NCBI RefSeq assembly: GCF_001039355.2
Contig: NW_019774403.1
Span: 242,436 to 306,435, forward strand
Source of the DNA: Lingula anatina
Taxonomy: Eukaryota; Brachiopoda; Lingulata; Lingulida; Lingulidae
Length of the DNA stretch: 64,000 bases
Direction of reading: 5' to 3'
The position numbers and the translations under genes are program-made. The notes beneath the pieces were generated by a model. The model saw only the letters and a list, made by a program, of their open reading frames with translations, was not told the origin of the DNA and ran no database searches. Positions 22,304-35,255 of this stretch are shown piece after piece; position 1 is the stretch's first letter; each line of letters opens with the position of its first letter.

Positions 22304-25300
22304 ATGTCGAAAGGGAAGAAGAGTATTTCCGTGAAGATCAAGACTGGTCAGCCAGGACATGGCGAAGAAAGGAAGGACGAGGATGCTGTGTAAGTTTATC
22401 GTATATATATATATGAATAAAATGAATAAAATATATATAATACGATAAACTTACGCAGTAATGAATTATATATATATATAATATAATTCATTACTGCGTA
22501 AGTTTATCGTATTATATATAATTTATTCATTCCATAATACGATTCCCAAGACAATCTTATTTCAGGGTATTAGTTTTGGTAGCAAACGATTGGTGTCGCC
22601 TAGTTTAATCGTGAATAAGTTTTTATAAGCGGTCAGGATTTGATGTGATATTCTAAGCAGTTTTCAATTAGCCTACTTTTTGCGGGAACAACTTCACTAT
22701 TTACTATTCAAATGGATTCCTCTACTGGCGACTAACTATTTATAGGAATGGATAGAGTTACATGTAGGCTTATGTAGTCTTATTAACAGTGACCCAGACT
22801 ACTGTCGGAAAAATTTCTTGAATCTTTTATAGACTCATCCAAATTAATCGAACGCTGCTTTTGCTTCTGGTACTACACGTCTCTCTTGTTTCCAAGAAGC
22901 CACGCAGGGAAAAATTAATATTATTGAATTAAGAGCTCTTCAGAATTTTCAGTGCGGAAATTGAACCGGCGCAGTTCTAAAAGCTTCGATTACACCGACG
23001 GGACGAGCCCGGAATATAAATGTGGTACATTTGAAATAATCAATAACCATTTAGTAAGGAACAGGGGCCAAATTTTGCATCTTTTTTAAGTCGTGAATAT
23101 ACACCAGTATAAGTAGATTCAAACCTGCCATTATTACTTGGAAAACCATGTTTTCTGTTTGCTTATCGCGAGAGCAAGCACATCGTGCAAGCCACGTGGA
23201 GGAGGGGAAGAATCTTAGATGACAAGTTAACGATTACCATTGAAGTAGATTAAAGGAGAGAGATGGGAGGCGACGAAGGGGGGGGGGGGAGGAGCGGAGA
23301 GTCGGGATGTGGAAGCAGACCGCCTTGTTTAATGCTTACTTCATTGCACACGTAAGATGCTGTTATAAATGACTCGGTATCTTAGAGAAATTCCCTTATT
23401 GCCATCTTACATCAAATTCATATCAGAAGGCAAATAGAGTTAGTACTTTATTGGGCCTCGTTAGCACATCGTGTGAATGCTAAGAGCAACTGAAATATGC
23501 GGGTCAATAAAATAGTTCATCAAATGGTGAAGCTGTCACCGGCTGATACGTGTTTCGTTATCCAGGTAAAACAACTACGACTAGTTAATTTTCAATTCAA
23601 AAACACATCAATCAACACAAGTGCCTGAAGTAATCAATCAATCCACTGACTGGCAAAAAAAATCAATCTCTGCTGTCAAACAACAAGAAATCACATGTTA
23701 CTTCCTTAATTGCAGTTTTTGTACTGAATTCTTATCACCATTTTTAAAAATTATTATAGGCCTAATCTTGTATTGTCAATACTTTGAATAAGAGTAGCGG
23801 AATTAAAAATAAATTATCTAGCAATCATAAGATCTTGCAAAAAGGCCAGCGCGACATAACGGGAATCGTTCAAGACAGCCCAGTGTTAAATTAAACTAGA
23901 TTTCGCATGGGCAGGAATTGAAGGTGAGTGGGATGAGAAATGATGGAAGACAAGCGTGTGCGCTGTGCAAAAACGAGTAAAAGATGTTTTTCTCTTGCCG
24001 CTTTATACTGGGACGTTTTCTGAGGCTGGCGTTGTGGACCTGCGAGCTTTTGACGTGGGCTTAGAGCTTTCTGAACTAGATGAAGACAGGAAATTCCAAA
24101 AATACGTACCCCCGGCGGGACTCGAACCCGCAATCTTCGGTTTAGGAGACCGACGCCTTATCCATTAGGCCACGGGGGCCGTACACTTATCCAATTTTGA
24201 TCATAAAAAATCAATCCATAATAAAACCCATCACTCAACCCAAATAAATGAGAAAACAAACTTTAGGCTATTCGCCCCTGAGATACGCACCTGTCAGTTT
24301 ATCATAGTATGTATTTTGTGCACGTATTTTTTTTATCGTAACACGTTTTTTTAGGCGATATTAGATTCTCTATTCCATTTCTGTTTGCCTGTGGACATAA
24401 AAAAGATAACAGGAAAACAAAGGGTGACTGCAATAATGAATACAATAGACAATTCACAAAAATATCAATTTGGTTTTTTAACTCAAAGCGACGCAATTTC
24501 AATTTTTGTGTCAGTAATATTTTAGAATGTGTAAAAGGTAACAAACATAAAACCGATTACCTTATTACAGAAAATCAAAACAAAAGCATCTTTCAGGACA
24601 TCAAACGAATAAATAGATGATACGATTAAATAGATGATACGATGAAATACATACAAAAAAAAATTGCCGTCATCAGAAGAGAATCCTGCGTCTTTCTCTC
24701 TACGAACGCCTACTAATACCGGTGCGCTACAAGCGCCGTCTCCAAGCGAGCACATGAAGTGTGCGTCAAGCTTTCATAACTCTATTTGATTCCTTCTGTC
24801 AATGCTGTAGTCAGCTTTCAAACCTTGGAGCGCTGGGGATAAATATATACTTTCTTTAAGTCAAATGTTTGTACATTTCGTAATCCGACCGTATTTAGTT
24901 CACTGGCTGTATGGTTTTGCGATAGAGCGCGCACGAGTGAACTCTTGCACACAAAAGATCAAGAAATCCCCACTCTCATTAAAAACCCATTCTGACACTC
25001 TGTCAATGTTATGTCAGTGTTTGACTGGAATGAATTTTTTGTTTGTGTCATGTTTACGTGTAGATTTGGATAAAAACTTGCTTGTTTTAGGCTGAACACA
25101 CTTTAACATATTTTTTGAATTGACGACAGTGGCAGCTCCAAAATCCCAAAGGATGAATTGGAAATTTTCATGGGCCGTCTCTCTCTCTCTCTCTCATTAT
25201 GTAGGCTTACATGCTTTATGGCCAGATTCATCACATTAAGTACACCAAGATATATATCATTACGTGGTAGACAGCTGGTGGAAACTTATTATATTATAGG

Positions 25301-28300
25301 TGCAGTTGAACTATTTTCCACACTTTATCCTTTAAAATTGATTGATATTGTTTGCCAGCTTTAAAAATGTCGGTTCTGTAAGGCAACAGCACACTAAATG
25401 TTTCGTACTGATGCACTCAATTATTAGAACGGTTCTCAAATTAATTGACCACGGAGACTGATATCTTTTTGATATCTTTTAATGAAAGTGATATTGCCAT
25501 AAGCACAATTTTTTTAGTATCTTCTGAGCCAAAAACATTGCAATCGTGCAAAAATGTCTGTCTGGAAATTGAATGTCGCAGCTGGTGGCATATACGCCCA
25601 GTAGCAAGACCTAAGTTTGACTACGTGTACCTTTGTCCAAAAAAGAGTAACGATCTCTAAAGTTTGGCACACATTTTTAAGTGCCATTAAATTTTGTTTT
25701 CAAACAGTTCGTGTTGGCTTTTCGTTAAGAAATGCCATCTCTTGTTAGATAACCTTTAATGTATGTTTTGTATAAACTTGCATCAGCTCATTGCAGTAGG
25801 TGTGCCACCGAACGCAATCCAAAGGAAAAAAAAAACACAATTGGCACAGTGCACATGATCTTGTACCTGTGGCCAAATAAGTGTGACGACACCCTTGGGT
25901 TAGCCTAATCGCTGAAGATATGGGACAAATTCATAAGAGACAAATTGACTGCTATTAATAACTTTAATTCTCATTCAAAACATTTAAATTCCAGAAACGT
26001 TGACTTCAGCTGAGCAAAACGATTAATCTTTTCATGCTTACACAGCGCATCATCAGACTATCAGTCTCTTTGATCGTACATCGCCTGTAGCTTACTTCCT
26101 TTCCAAACGTTTTCATCGTAAGCAGCGTTAAGGTCAGCACTATTTTGGAATGGAAGGTGGCCAAAAATCCGTCAACATTCCAACGTCCCTGTATTGGTGG
26201 TCTTGCGACGCATTTAGACCGATTCCCGGTCCTCGTCCTGCCCCGTCTGACCGCCACAGTAAAAGCGCACGTTGTGTAACTCAAAGACCGTCTCACAACA
26301 AAATCCAATATTGGGTATGAAAGAAATAAGACAGAAACGTCAATGAATCACCGAGGCTTGGGACATCAATCAGACTATTTCTAGATATCGTTACAGCCTA
26401 AAGCTATTCCAGAGGTTTCATTCGATTTGTTTGAAAAGCTGAGATATACGAAAGGTCGGGTCTTTTAAGGTGGAGGAAATAATATAATGTACGAAAATAG
26501 CACAATTTAGAAAGTTTATGGACAGGGAGAGGGAGGGGGTCGGTTGATTGTGCTTGAGTGGGGCTGACACTAATATCTTAACGCAGGGGACCCGATGACT
26601 GCAGTAACAACAGAGGAAACCCTGTCTGTTTGAAAACACCATGAACTAATTTTAAGTCTATACATCTTGACAGTGCCTTCGGTTCACACGTGCTTATTTT
26701 TCTATTTTTTTAATTAAAAGAATGCACAACGACGACCAGAACTAATATTGACGACCAGAACTATTATTGCTTTACAGTGAAGTGAAAATCTATTCAAGTG
26801 TTCCCAGAAAACTTTAGGCGCTGCGTTATTTGACCGTAGAAGTTTAATTTGAAGTAGGAAATACAAGACACACTCCATTGATCACCGGTATTTTGAAGGG
26901 GATCGTAACCACTTGATTGTGTCTCACAATTGTAACTTATGAAATGCTTCTGGTAGACACAGGGTGCTTCTAATCGATTTCCCCCAAAAGACCACGGAAC
27001 ACAGCAGTTTTGTTGTAGAAACTATCGATTGCCTCCTAGAGTCGTAACATATCCATGGCGACGGAGTATACATTCAAAACAATCGTATTAGAGCGGTAAC
27101 TTATTGTAGACGAAAACAGTTTGAATGAAGAAAGTGATAGATAGAGATGCTTTAAAACGGGACTTTAAGTTGAAACACGTTGCTTTTATAGTTCAACATA
27201 AGTTGGTAGGCCTACATTGAGGAACGATTTGGGAACGCGCAAATATCCGGACAAGCTTTACGGAGAAGTTTCCTTTAATCTTTGAAAATATTTGCGAAGG
27301 GTGATACATAACGCTAATATCAAAGATATAGAAAATTAGTTAGGAAAAGCAAAGTTACATCAGCTTATACAGCCAATATGGAGGATTACCTGAGCCAGTT
27401 ATACATGGAGACAAACCTTGATCTTGATGAATATGAAGACGAGGAAGTGGTGTATTACCTAGAGAGAAGTTACACACGTTTGGGGAGTGAGGAAAATGAC
27501 GACGAAGATGAAATGTATTATAACTTTGCTTCTCTTACAATACGTGTCTCACGTGAATTATAGTGATACATCGCATGTTTTATGAAATCAAACTATTTCA
27601 AAAAGAAAAAAAGAGAACAGAGATTCAAAAGTCGTATCATCTATTTCCATCTAGCTGTTTTATCAGAAGGCGTGTATTGTATATATATATATATTTTTTT
27701 TTTTTGCAGGCCGCCAGTCCAGTGTTCCCCATGGAAGAAAGGCGGCGACTTCAACCTTCCCCTTCACGGGAAACTCACTATCCCGCCAAATTGTCTGCAG
27801 GGAAAGAAAGACGCCATAACCTGCACACTACTGACACCTAGTGACAGAAATATCCACATGCCGAGTCTAACCAGAGATGAACACCTAGCAAGCGAGATCT
27901 TTCTTTTTGAGTTTAATGGGACAAAAATGAAGGGTTCGTTGGTATTCATCCTCCCATATTATGAAGTAGACTATACGTACTATGACATTGTGCTCAAACA
28001 GAAGAAACCGGAAGCGGATGAGTGGGAGAGTATTGATATGACGTCAAGTGACGTAAGTATATGCACGTGTTTTGTGATGTCGTCATAAAATGCAATGCTA
28101 TGTTAAACATACATTTATACAATTAAAAAAGCACTTCATAATTCCATGTTTCTATTCAATTTTTTAATTAATATGAGTCCTAGTCTATTTCATATTTCAT
28201 ATGGGGGCATGTGCTCCTTGTACATGTTTCCCTTCAACCATGCGTATGCAGTACTCTATCTCCAAATCGAATATAGTAAATAAATAACACCAAACAAATC

Positions 28301-31300
28301 TTTTGAAAAAACAAGACTTGGACATAAAAATGTAGAAAGATACACAGAAAATAAAAATACAGATGATATTCCTTTTACTTTTTATCTACATTCCAGGCTG
28401 AAAAGCGTCTAGTAACATTTGAATCAGAAACTCTCGGTGCTTTTGCAATAGTTTCCCGTCTGAAATTAGAATCATTCGACATTAGTCCCCAAGGGTGTAT
28501 CTACAATGCCAAGATTGGGAAGTACATTTCCATACGGTTTCCTAAAAAGGCCACCGAGACTCCATTACTCTGCGGAATACAGGTATGCTTAACTGATGCA
28601 ATCATGATCCAAGCTGAAAGATATTTCAATTTAGGTAAAAGCTACTAGGTAAAGCACCGGTCATATATTGTCTCTGCCTTTAAAGGGATAATAACTCTTC
28701 GTATGAAATCTATATTTCACAATAAAAACATTGTGAATAACTCATAGAAATATAATGTATTCTGTTTTACCACAAAAACGGCAGTTATAGCTATTATTCT
28801 GATATCTGAGCTTGTCTTTAGACCACGTGACCTCCATTGATGGCTATACTCTGTTAAAATCTCTTAAGAGATTTTAACAAAAAACCAAACATTTTAGAAA
28901 AAAAAACAGGGACTTACTTTGAATGTAAAAATGGATTCATTAACCATTGGTAAGTATGGGAAAAGTGTTGTTTACTCCAGGAAAATTCATTTTTTGGACA
29001 AAACGAAGAATTATTATCCCTTTAAAATAAAGAGTTATTTTAATTGTATATTTATTAATGACCAAAGGAAAGGCTGAAAAACCCGGTATACCTGTGGACT
29101 AGAATATATAATGCAAATTGGTGGCGGTGTTATATTGCAGAAGTGATCACAATTACAGTAATATTATGTGGCAAAACTTTCTGGGTGTGCAGACGCCCAG
29201 ACACTAGTATCTAAAATTGTGTCATTCAATGCCCACTGAGCACAGGGAATTATAATTCTTGCTGCCTGCCTGGCTTCACAGATTGATCAATATTTCTTAC
29301 CGGATTCTTTTGGTTTTAATATCTTAGATCCACCCAACAGACCAGAATCAACTCCAAGTAATCAAAAGCGAACATCCAACAGAATTCTACGAATTTCTGG
29401 GAGCAACAGACATCTTTGAATTCCGACACAATGGACCTAGGCCCGATTTCAAAAGGTGAGTTTTCTTTCCTGCATGTCCCCCTACCAGATAATACGCGTA
29501 TATGTTCGTCCTTGTTGATGCATTGGGTAGTATACTAGTAGTTGCTTCATATACGCAGCACACTGAAAAGTTAACGTACACGCACTTCCAGGCACTGGTG
29601 ATGCATTTTAGAATGTATTTTGGAAGAGCTTTATATCACAATGCGATCTACTCAATTTACAATAACCAGCTTTCAATAGTCATCTTAGCTTTATGAGCGT
29701 ATGTATGGTTAAAATGATTTTTGTACACTATTGTTAGTTCGGACACTCCGTCAGGCCGAGAGTCGCCCCCGTATGTAACTTGTATGCCAATGTATAACGC
29801 ATGCGCTGGTCATGAAGAACATTTGAGCATGCGCCATCTACAGATTGCATGACATAAACGCTTTTCAAGCTTTTCAACACAACTTTGCGCATGTGCACTT
29901 CTATGAATTGTTCTGAGTTTAAATGATGACAGCATTGTGTGTGTATATGTGTGTACATTGATAATTTTAATTTAGTACTGTTTTGCAGCTACGATTCTCA
30001 TGCAAAGCTTTGCAATCGCATATACAGTATATCCCGTTTTAATGTTTTTTTTAATCTTATTTTTGTTTATATTTTGCGGTGACAATTTTGGTTATCTTTA
30101 AAAAATTTGGATGCTTTTACGTTTGGAATAACGCGTAATGCAAACGCATATAATAATTTCTGTTAATGCGCGGACCAACGAACCCCACATTTATTTGTAC
30201 AGACAATCAATACAATAAGTGATTAATGATACTTGCATGTACTTCAGTAGGCATGCACATGTACATATAATTTTGACAGATACAGGATACATGTACACGT
30301 ACCGAAAACCTACGAAACTATGATAAAATGAATAACTTACATCAGAAATAGCCTGTTAACAATATAGATTTTTCGTATATTTTAACAACATCTCCATTCA
30401 CCATAACTTTATTTCAGACCAGTCACAATGAAGCTGCCATTGACATCCGTGTTTGAAGAAGATGAAAACACAGAAGATATCTGCATCATGCTGAAGACAG
30501 TTAAAGGGTGGGAAGTGCTGGAAAACCCGCTGAAGTTCACGCGCCAAAATGTTTCATTTGACGTCAAGATATTCACAAAGTAAGTTCTTCTTTGTACCTG
30601 ATTTACTGCTTTTTGGCCGAATTGAAACGATAAACATGTGCAAGATGGTTTCACAACACCTATAGATATAAAAGCTATCCGTATGCGCGATTAATAATAA
30701 TATTCAAGAAGTTAATGTCTAAACATTAACCTAAGTAAATGTCTAAACTGAGAATTTGTTGTTTTTTGGTGATATGGATATTTATTTTTAGTGAAAGAAC
30801 CATTGCATATGTGAAAATCAGTACAGAAACAGTTTCATTTTAGTACTGGATGACATATATATGTGAATAATCTTCCTTACAGATTCTGCATAGCGAAATC
30901 TCGACCAGGACGCCAGAGGTGTTTGCCAGAGGCTTTAAAGATAATCGAGGAGAGGAGCAATAAAATCAAAGTAGACCACGTGGCAATGGTCAAATTGGAG
31001 CAAAAATACTGGTCTATACTTGTGCAATGTGTCCAAAAAGACAAACGTGACGATATTGTGGCCAAACGCAAGGAGAAAGGATGGGTGGAAATAAAACTAC
31101 CGGAAACCGAAACAGAACAGGACGACAATTCGTCAGGTTTCCCGCGCTTTAACTCTAGAAGACGTCACAAGCCAGTGGAACAGAAATCCGGTTGTAAGGA
31201 CACAGAGTACGCGGATGGAAAGGAGATTCTTTTAAAACTACAGGGTGAGGTCCAGGTCAAGGTCAAACCAGTGGCTCCACCTGAGAACGAAATGGAGGTT

Positions 31301-32396
31301 GATGGCGAGGGAGAAAACGATGAAAACAAAGCTTCGGAGGAAAATAAAAATGATAAAGTGAACTTTGACCTTCAATCAAAACTTAACTCTATTGGCCTCA
31401 AAGATGATGAAAAACCCAAAGAAGATTATGATTCCCTCTTTTTCAACAGTTTACTTCCTGAGAGCTATAAGAAGTATGAAATAGAGCCCGTCCATTCTAC
31501 TGAAAAAGACTTGTCTGGGACTTTGAACTTGTATTATAGAAACGAAGATGGGGGAGTCTCTCAATTCAACACAGTCAGCGTTAACATCAGTGAAAGTGCC
31601 GTGAAGGACTACTTTTACGTTGAACCCCCGCCGCCGGAGCCAGAACCAGAACCTGAACCGGAACCGGAAGTTGAGCCCGAAGAGCCAACCCCACGACCAA
31701 AGACCGTGACCTATAGGAACTTTGAGAGCGAGTCCTTCATGAGGATTACGCAGTCCAAACGGGCAAAAATATCTGGTAAGTCGTTGCTATTGTGAGCTAA
31801 GGGATAAATTAAGTACATGTATTGGTTAAACAACATGATCTTCTTTTGGTTCTTATGTTTATTTCCATCGACTGTATGTTAAAGGCAGTATCTTAATCTA
31901 TCAGCCAAAGATCAGAAATTTCATTGAAGCTTTAGCAGTTAATTGTTTTAATCTTGTTTAAACAAACAAGTAGTAATTTTCATTTCTAATCTCTTCTGTG
32001 ATTTTGTGGTCAACCTATGTTCGTTATTTTAGCTCCAATATAAGTTCAAACAAGCATCTTTTTCTTTCAGTGCCAAAAGAATCCAAAACGATGTCTGGCC
32101 GGAGTCTTATGACACTGGCCAAAGAGATCGAACAGGGGCTTACGCTAGCCGTATATTTGGACATTCCAGACAGCACCATCACAGGAATAGGTTTTGACGC
32201 GCTGTCGAATGGACTAAGCCTAATTGACGTCACATATAAAATACTAATGTACTGGAAGAGGAAGACTAAGAAAGAGAGACAAGTGGAGGAATTGGCGTAC
32301 GGTCTTCGAGGAATGGGTCGACCCGATGTGGCCGCTGTTCTGATGGAAAGGCACAAACAGAATTTGGAATTGACGCCAGATTGTTTTAAATACTGA
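22304..32396 (+). CDS. DTHD1: ZU5 and Death domain protein, DTHD1-like (complete, 707 aa)
   Basis: Seven coding exons (22304-22389, 27710-28052, 28397-28582, 29328-29455, 30418-30579, 30883-31775, 32071-32396) sum to 2124 nt and stay open to TGA at 32394-32396; every junction is GT/AG and in phase. The N-terminus is short and basic (MSKGKKSISVKIKTG). Residues about 38-150 form a ZU5 module (GKLTIPPNC, then FLFEFNG); a second ZU5/UPA-like module covers about 160-310 (ISPQGCIYNAKIGKYISIRF, RPVTMKLPLTS). A basic and acidic linker follows, with a Pro-Glu repeat near 549-572. Residues about 607-700 match a Death domain (LMTLAKEIEQG, YWKRKT, LRGMGRPDVAAVL). This ZU5-ZU5-Death order is known from DTHD1 and, after leucine-rich repeats, from PIDD1. 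By family it should act in the cytoplasm as an adaptor in Death-fold signalling; no catalytic site is visible. Which family member it is remains an inference. Confidence 0.85.
22390..22532. repeat. Long palindrome and third copy at the exon 1 splice donor
   Basis: Bases 22421-22532 form an inverted repeat with arms of about 50 bases centred near 22476. The arms include AATACGATAAACTTACGCAG and its complement CTGCGTAAGTTTATCGTATT. A third copy of GTAAGTTTATCGTAT starts at the authentic donor of coding exon 1 (22390). Two hairpins are therefore possible: one within the palindrome, the other pairing the real donor with 22440-22454. The right arm also recreates a donor-like CTGC|GTAAGT at 22497. 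Confidence 0.9.
24107..24179 (-). tRNA. tRNA-Arg (anticodon CCT), copy 2
   Basis: This copy is identical over all 73 nt to the gene at 20959-21031, with the same cloverleaf and anticodon. Flanks are unrelated, apart from a TTTTT terminator on the minus strand (24098-24102). It lies in the first intron of the ZU5-Death gene, on the opposite strand. The plus-strand peptide GLEPAIFGLGDRRLIH read across it is the usual false protein of a tRNA gene. Confidence 0.96.
24180..27377. other. Rest of first intron of the ZU5-Death gene
   Basis: About 3.2 kb with no recognised exon. A 100-codon minus-strand frame at 26006-26308 is slightly richer in G+C but matches nothing I know and lacks splice context. 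A short CT run sits at about 25180-25196. Confidence 0.45.
27378..27563 (+). CDS. Acidic open frame; possible alternative first exon of the ZU5-Death gene
   Basis: ATG at 27378 opens 61 codons ending at TAG 27561-27563, about 150 bases before the acceptor of the first ZU5 exon. The peptide is very acidic (LDLDEYEDEEVVYYLE, SEENDDEDEMYY). Two GTATTA donors inside it (after GAAGTGGT near 27446 and after GATGAAAT near 27519) would join in the right phase to the exon at 27710; the first would give DEEVV followed by PPVQ, much like the EDAV-PPVQ junction of the main form. Both donors are weak. It may be an alternative start, an upstream frame or chance. Confidence 0.25.
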   Translation: MEDYLSQLYMETNLDLDEYEDEEVVYYLERSYTRLGSEENDDEDEMYYNFASLTIRVSREL

Positions 32397-33302
32397 ACAT
32401 GACAAACTATACTGGTGTAGGGTGGCGTCCACAGCAGAGATAGGACCAGCGTTCTCGTCCTCATTCATCACGTTAACAACTATATTAGTTTATGGAAGTC
32501 GTTTTGAAATTAACAGCGAACGCGTGGATGCAAAAAAAAAAGGAAAAAAAAAACATCTCAGAATGAATAAGTTTGTTGACGCTATTTAAAGCTAAATGTC
32601 GAGAGATCAGGCATTCATATCTGATATTGGCCATACATTGTATCTGTAGCAAATATAGTGTTAATGTGTTACTTTTTACTAGAACATGGTAATTTGACTC
32701 CAATTATTGTCCAAGATAGTTCAGGGTTTCTTAACATACGACATTATTGACTTTGGTGACACCTGCCGTCCATCGCTGTCTATGTTTTGCCTCCGCTGTG
32801 ATGTTTTTTCCTCCTGAAATGAATGGGATTGCAATCATATCACTGTGACAATTTCCATGGTGTCCTGAGAAAGATGTCGACTGGCGGCACCAACCTTGGT
32901 CATGCTATCTTCCCATTAACTTAATGTATGCCGGTATTCACTTGAGCAATTTTTGCGGCAGGATGCTTCGTCTCACATTCATGGTTCACGTCTTATACAG
33001 TGTCTACTTCGTCTTTGTACGTGTCAATATGTTTGCTCAAACACAATATGTGGCTTCCAGGTTTCGTTTTTCTGAGACGTGCTTTATAGTTTTATACGCG
33101 CATTCTTCATATAAATATTTAGGACTATGTGCACTATTTGGAATTATGAACATATGACTCTGCATGATTGCTCATTATATTTCATGACATAGTTGCTTTT
33201 ATTGTATTAGACGGTTATGTGCTATTGCGCCCGTGTACCGCGTAATTCGCGTGCCAAAATATTTTGTAACTTCGTATCTATTGTATACTAAGGTAATATA
33301 TG

Positions 33303-33308
33303 AATAAA
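33303..33308 (+). promoter_or_regulatory. Poly(A) signal of the ZU5-Death gene
   Basis: AATAAA lies about 910 bases after the TGA at 32394-32396, followed by an A-rich stretch; it is the best candidate for the end of the 3' UTR. Bases 32397-33302 hold no credible coding frame. Confidence 0.45.
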
Positions 33309-33545
33309 GTAACTACACACAAAAAAAGTAATGTGAGAGTTGTTGATTTCATTTTTGTACTATCATAAAATACATTCTGCACAAGGGATTTTGAAATGTC
33401 CATTTCATGTATACCTATCAAGAAATTTTACGTAGAATGAGTAGAGTCATAGATAAAAAAGAGAAAAATAATGAGAAACAAAATGTCTTAGTCCCGGCGC
33501 TGACAACAAAAATTCTATCCACCGTCTACGCTTCAATATCAATGC

Positions 33546-34707
33546 TCAGTGGGCAGCATCACTTCTTTGCAGTACTCTCGTCTTCAACCAATGGCGTACT
33601 TCCTCCTCATTGTTAGTAACCCACCGTGCATTAGCTTTCATCAGTTCCAGCATTTCATTCAGAGCCGCTCTTGTGTAATCATCCATTGCGCTTCCAAATT
33701 TGTGTCGAAAGGAGTAAACCTAGAAGTTGAAATAAATCAGGTAAAATGAAAAGATGTATTAGTCCGTGTATATGTACGGTAGGGTCCATACTAAGGCTTA
33801 TGTATCTTATTCAATTACGCTTTCTTCTGCGATAATCTCAATCCGTCAATGAAACAAAACAATATTATCTTACAAAAATGCAACAGTTAGGTCAAATGTA
33901 CATTAATCTGCACTGTTACATTTGTACACTTTAGAAAAAAAAAACGCATTTTGTACAGCTAACGCATTTCAGATCCGATCCTGCTCTTCCGTTTTCTCAA
34001 CGCCATTCGGAATTGGCCGAATCAAAAACGGAAACAGTCGAGTTTTGCCAACAGTACATGTAGGCACAAAAATACGTTACCTCTTGGAAATCCACTTTCG
34101 TCCAAAACCCATCTAGGATTCCCCCTATCAGTTCTTTTCTATTCCCCAAAACTCTGTCCGTGCTGGAAAGTTCAAGAGTCGGCCGTTAATCGCGACTTCT
34201 CGTCCAGTCAAGCGAGATATCACTGCATAGTGCAGCCTCGATTTGATTTTCTTTGTAACAATATTGACCTATTCAAAGGTTTATTAATTTCATGTGTAGT
34301 ACATATGACGTAAGCAACCCTCCATACACTCTTATAGGAAATAAAAACAAGTCATCTGAACAAAAATCTGATTACAAACCTATTCCATTGCGCCTGAATC
34401 CAATCCCAGGCAAGTTTTCTGCCAAACGGACTACTCCCAACAGCCAGAATAGCGTTATTGGAATCGCTAACAGGAAAAATGCTGGCGTTATGCTTAGCAT
34501 AACTAAGGTACCTAAAGTTAACAACAAAAATAAAGGTAAGTGACAGATATGTGAGACAACGGAAAGCACAATCTACATGTAGAAACTATATTTTACAATA
34601 GATTCATGTTGGAATGGGTTCAAAAATTGATTAACTGTTAATGTGTTGTATAATTTTTGTACAGTGTATGTTAACGATGCACACTGGGATGGAATGAAGG
34701 GCGGGTC

Positions 34708-34738
<31 letters not shown>

Positions 34739-35219
34739 CAAAAAAATGATATTATGAAATGTTTCCACAGCTCTTATAGATCTTTGCACTGTATATTGTC
34801 ATTTTATGCTTTAAAATGTCCAAAGGACCCAAAAGAAATGTTGCTATACGTTTGCAAACCTACCTACTCAATACCCACAAGTCCTTGCTACAGGACAGGG
34901 CGCCTTCCATCTGATCCCTATGTAACCATAGGAGGTCCCAGTCACGTGGTGTACCGTCACGAATCGCTGTGCAATATGCAAATTCTTCAAATGTCTCAGG
35001 GAGGGGGCTAGAATGATCAATATTGGCATCGTACAGTGTATACATTGAAGTGAATTTAATGCCTTGATCCGCTGACTGAGAAGACGTGTGCTGAAACGTC
35101 TTGATAAGATCTAAAACAACAAAGATTCAACTTACTAAACAGATTCAATATTCGCTTAATAAATAAATTTATGTCTATATAAAAAGCCACAATAGGATAA
35201 AGTAACTGTAGTATTCTCT

Positions 35220-35255
<36 letters not shown>

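Noticed and set aside
23891-24168. Frames with GLEPAIFGLGDRRLIH-like or VRVPPGVRIFG peptides
   Set aside because: They are translations of the tRNA-Arg gene and its flanks.
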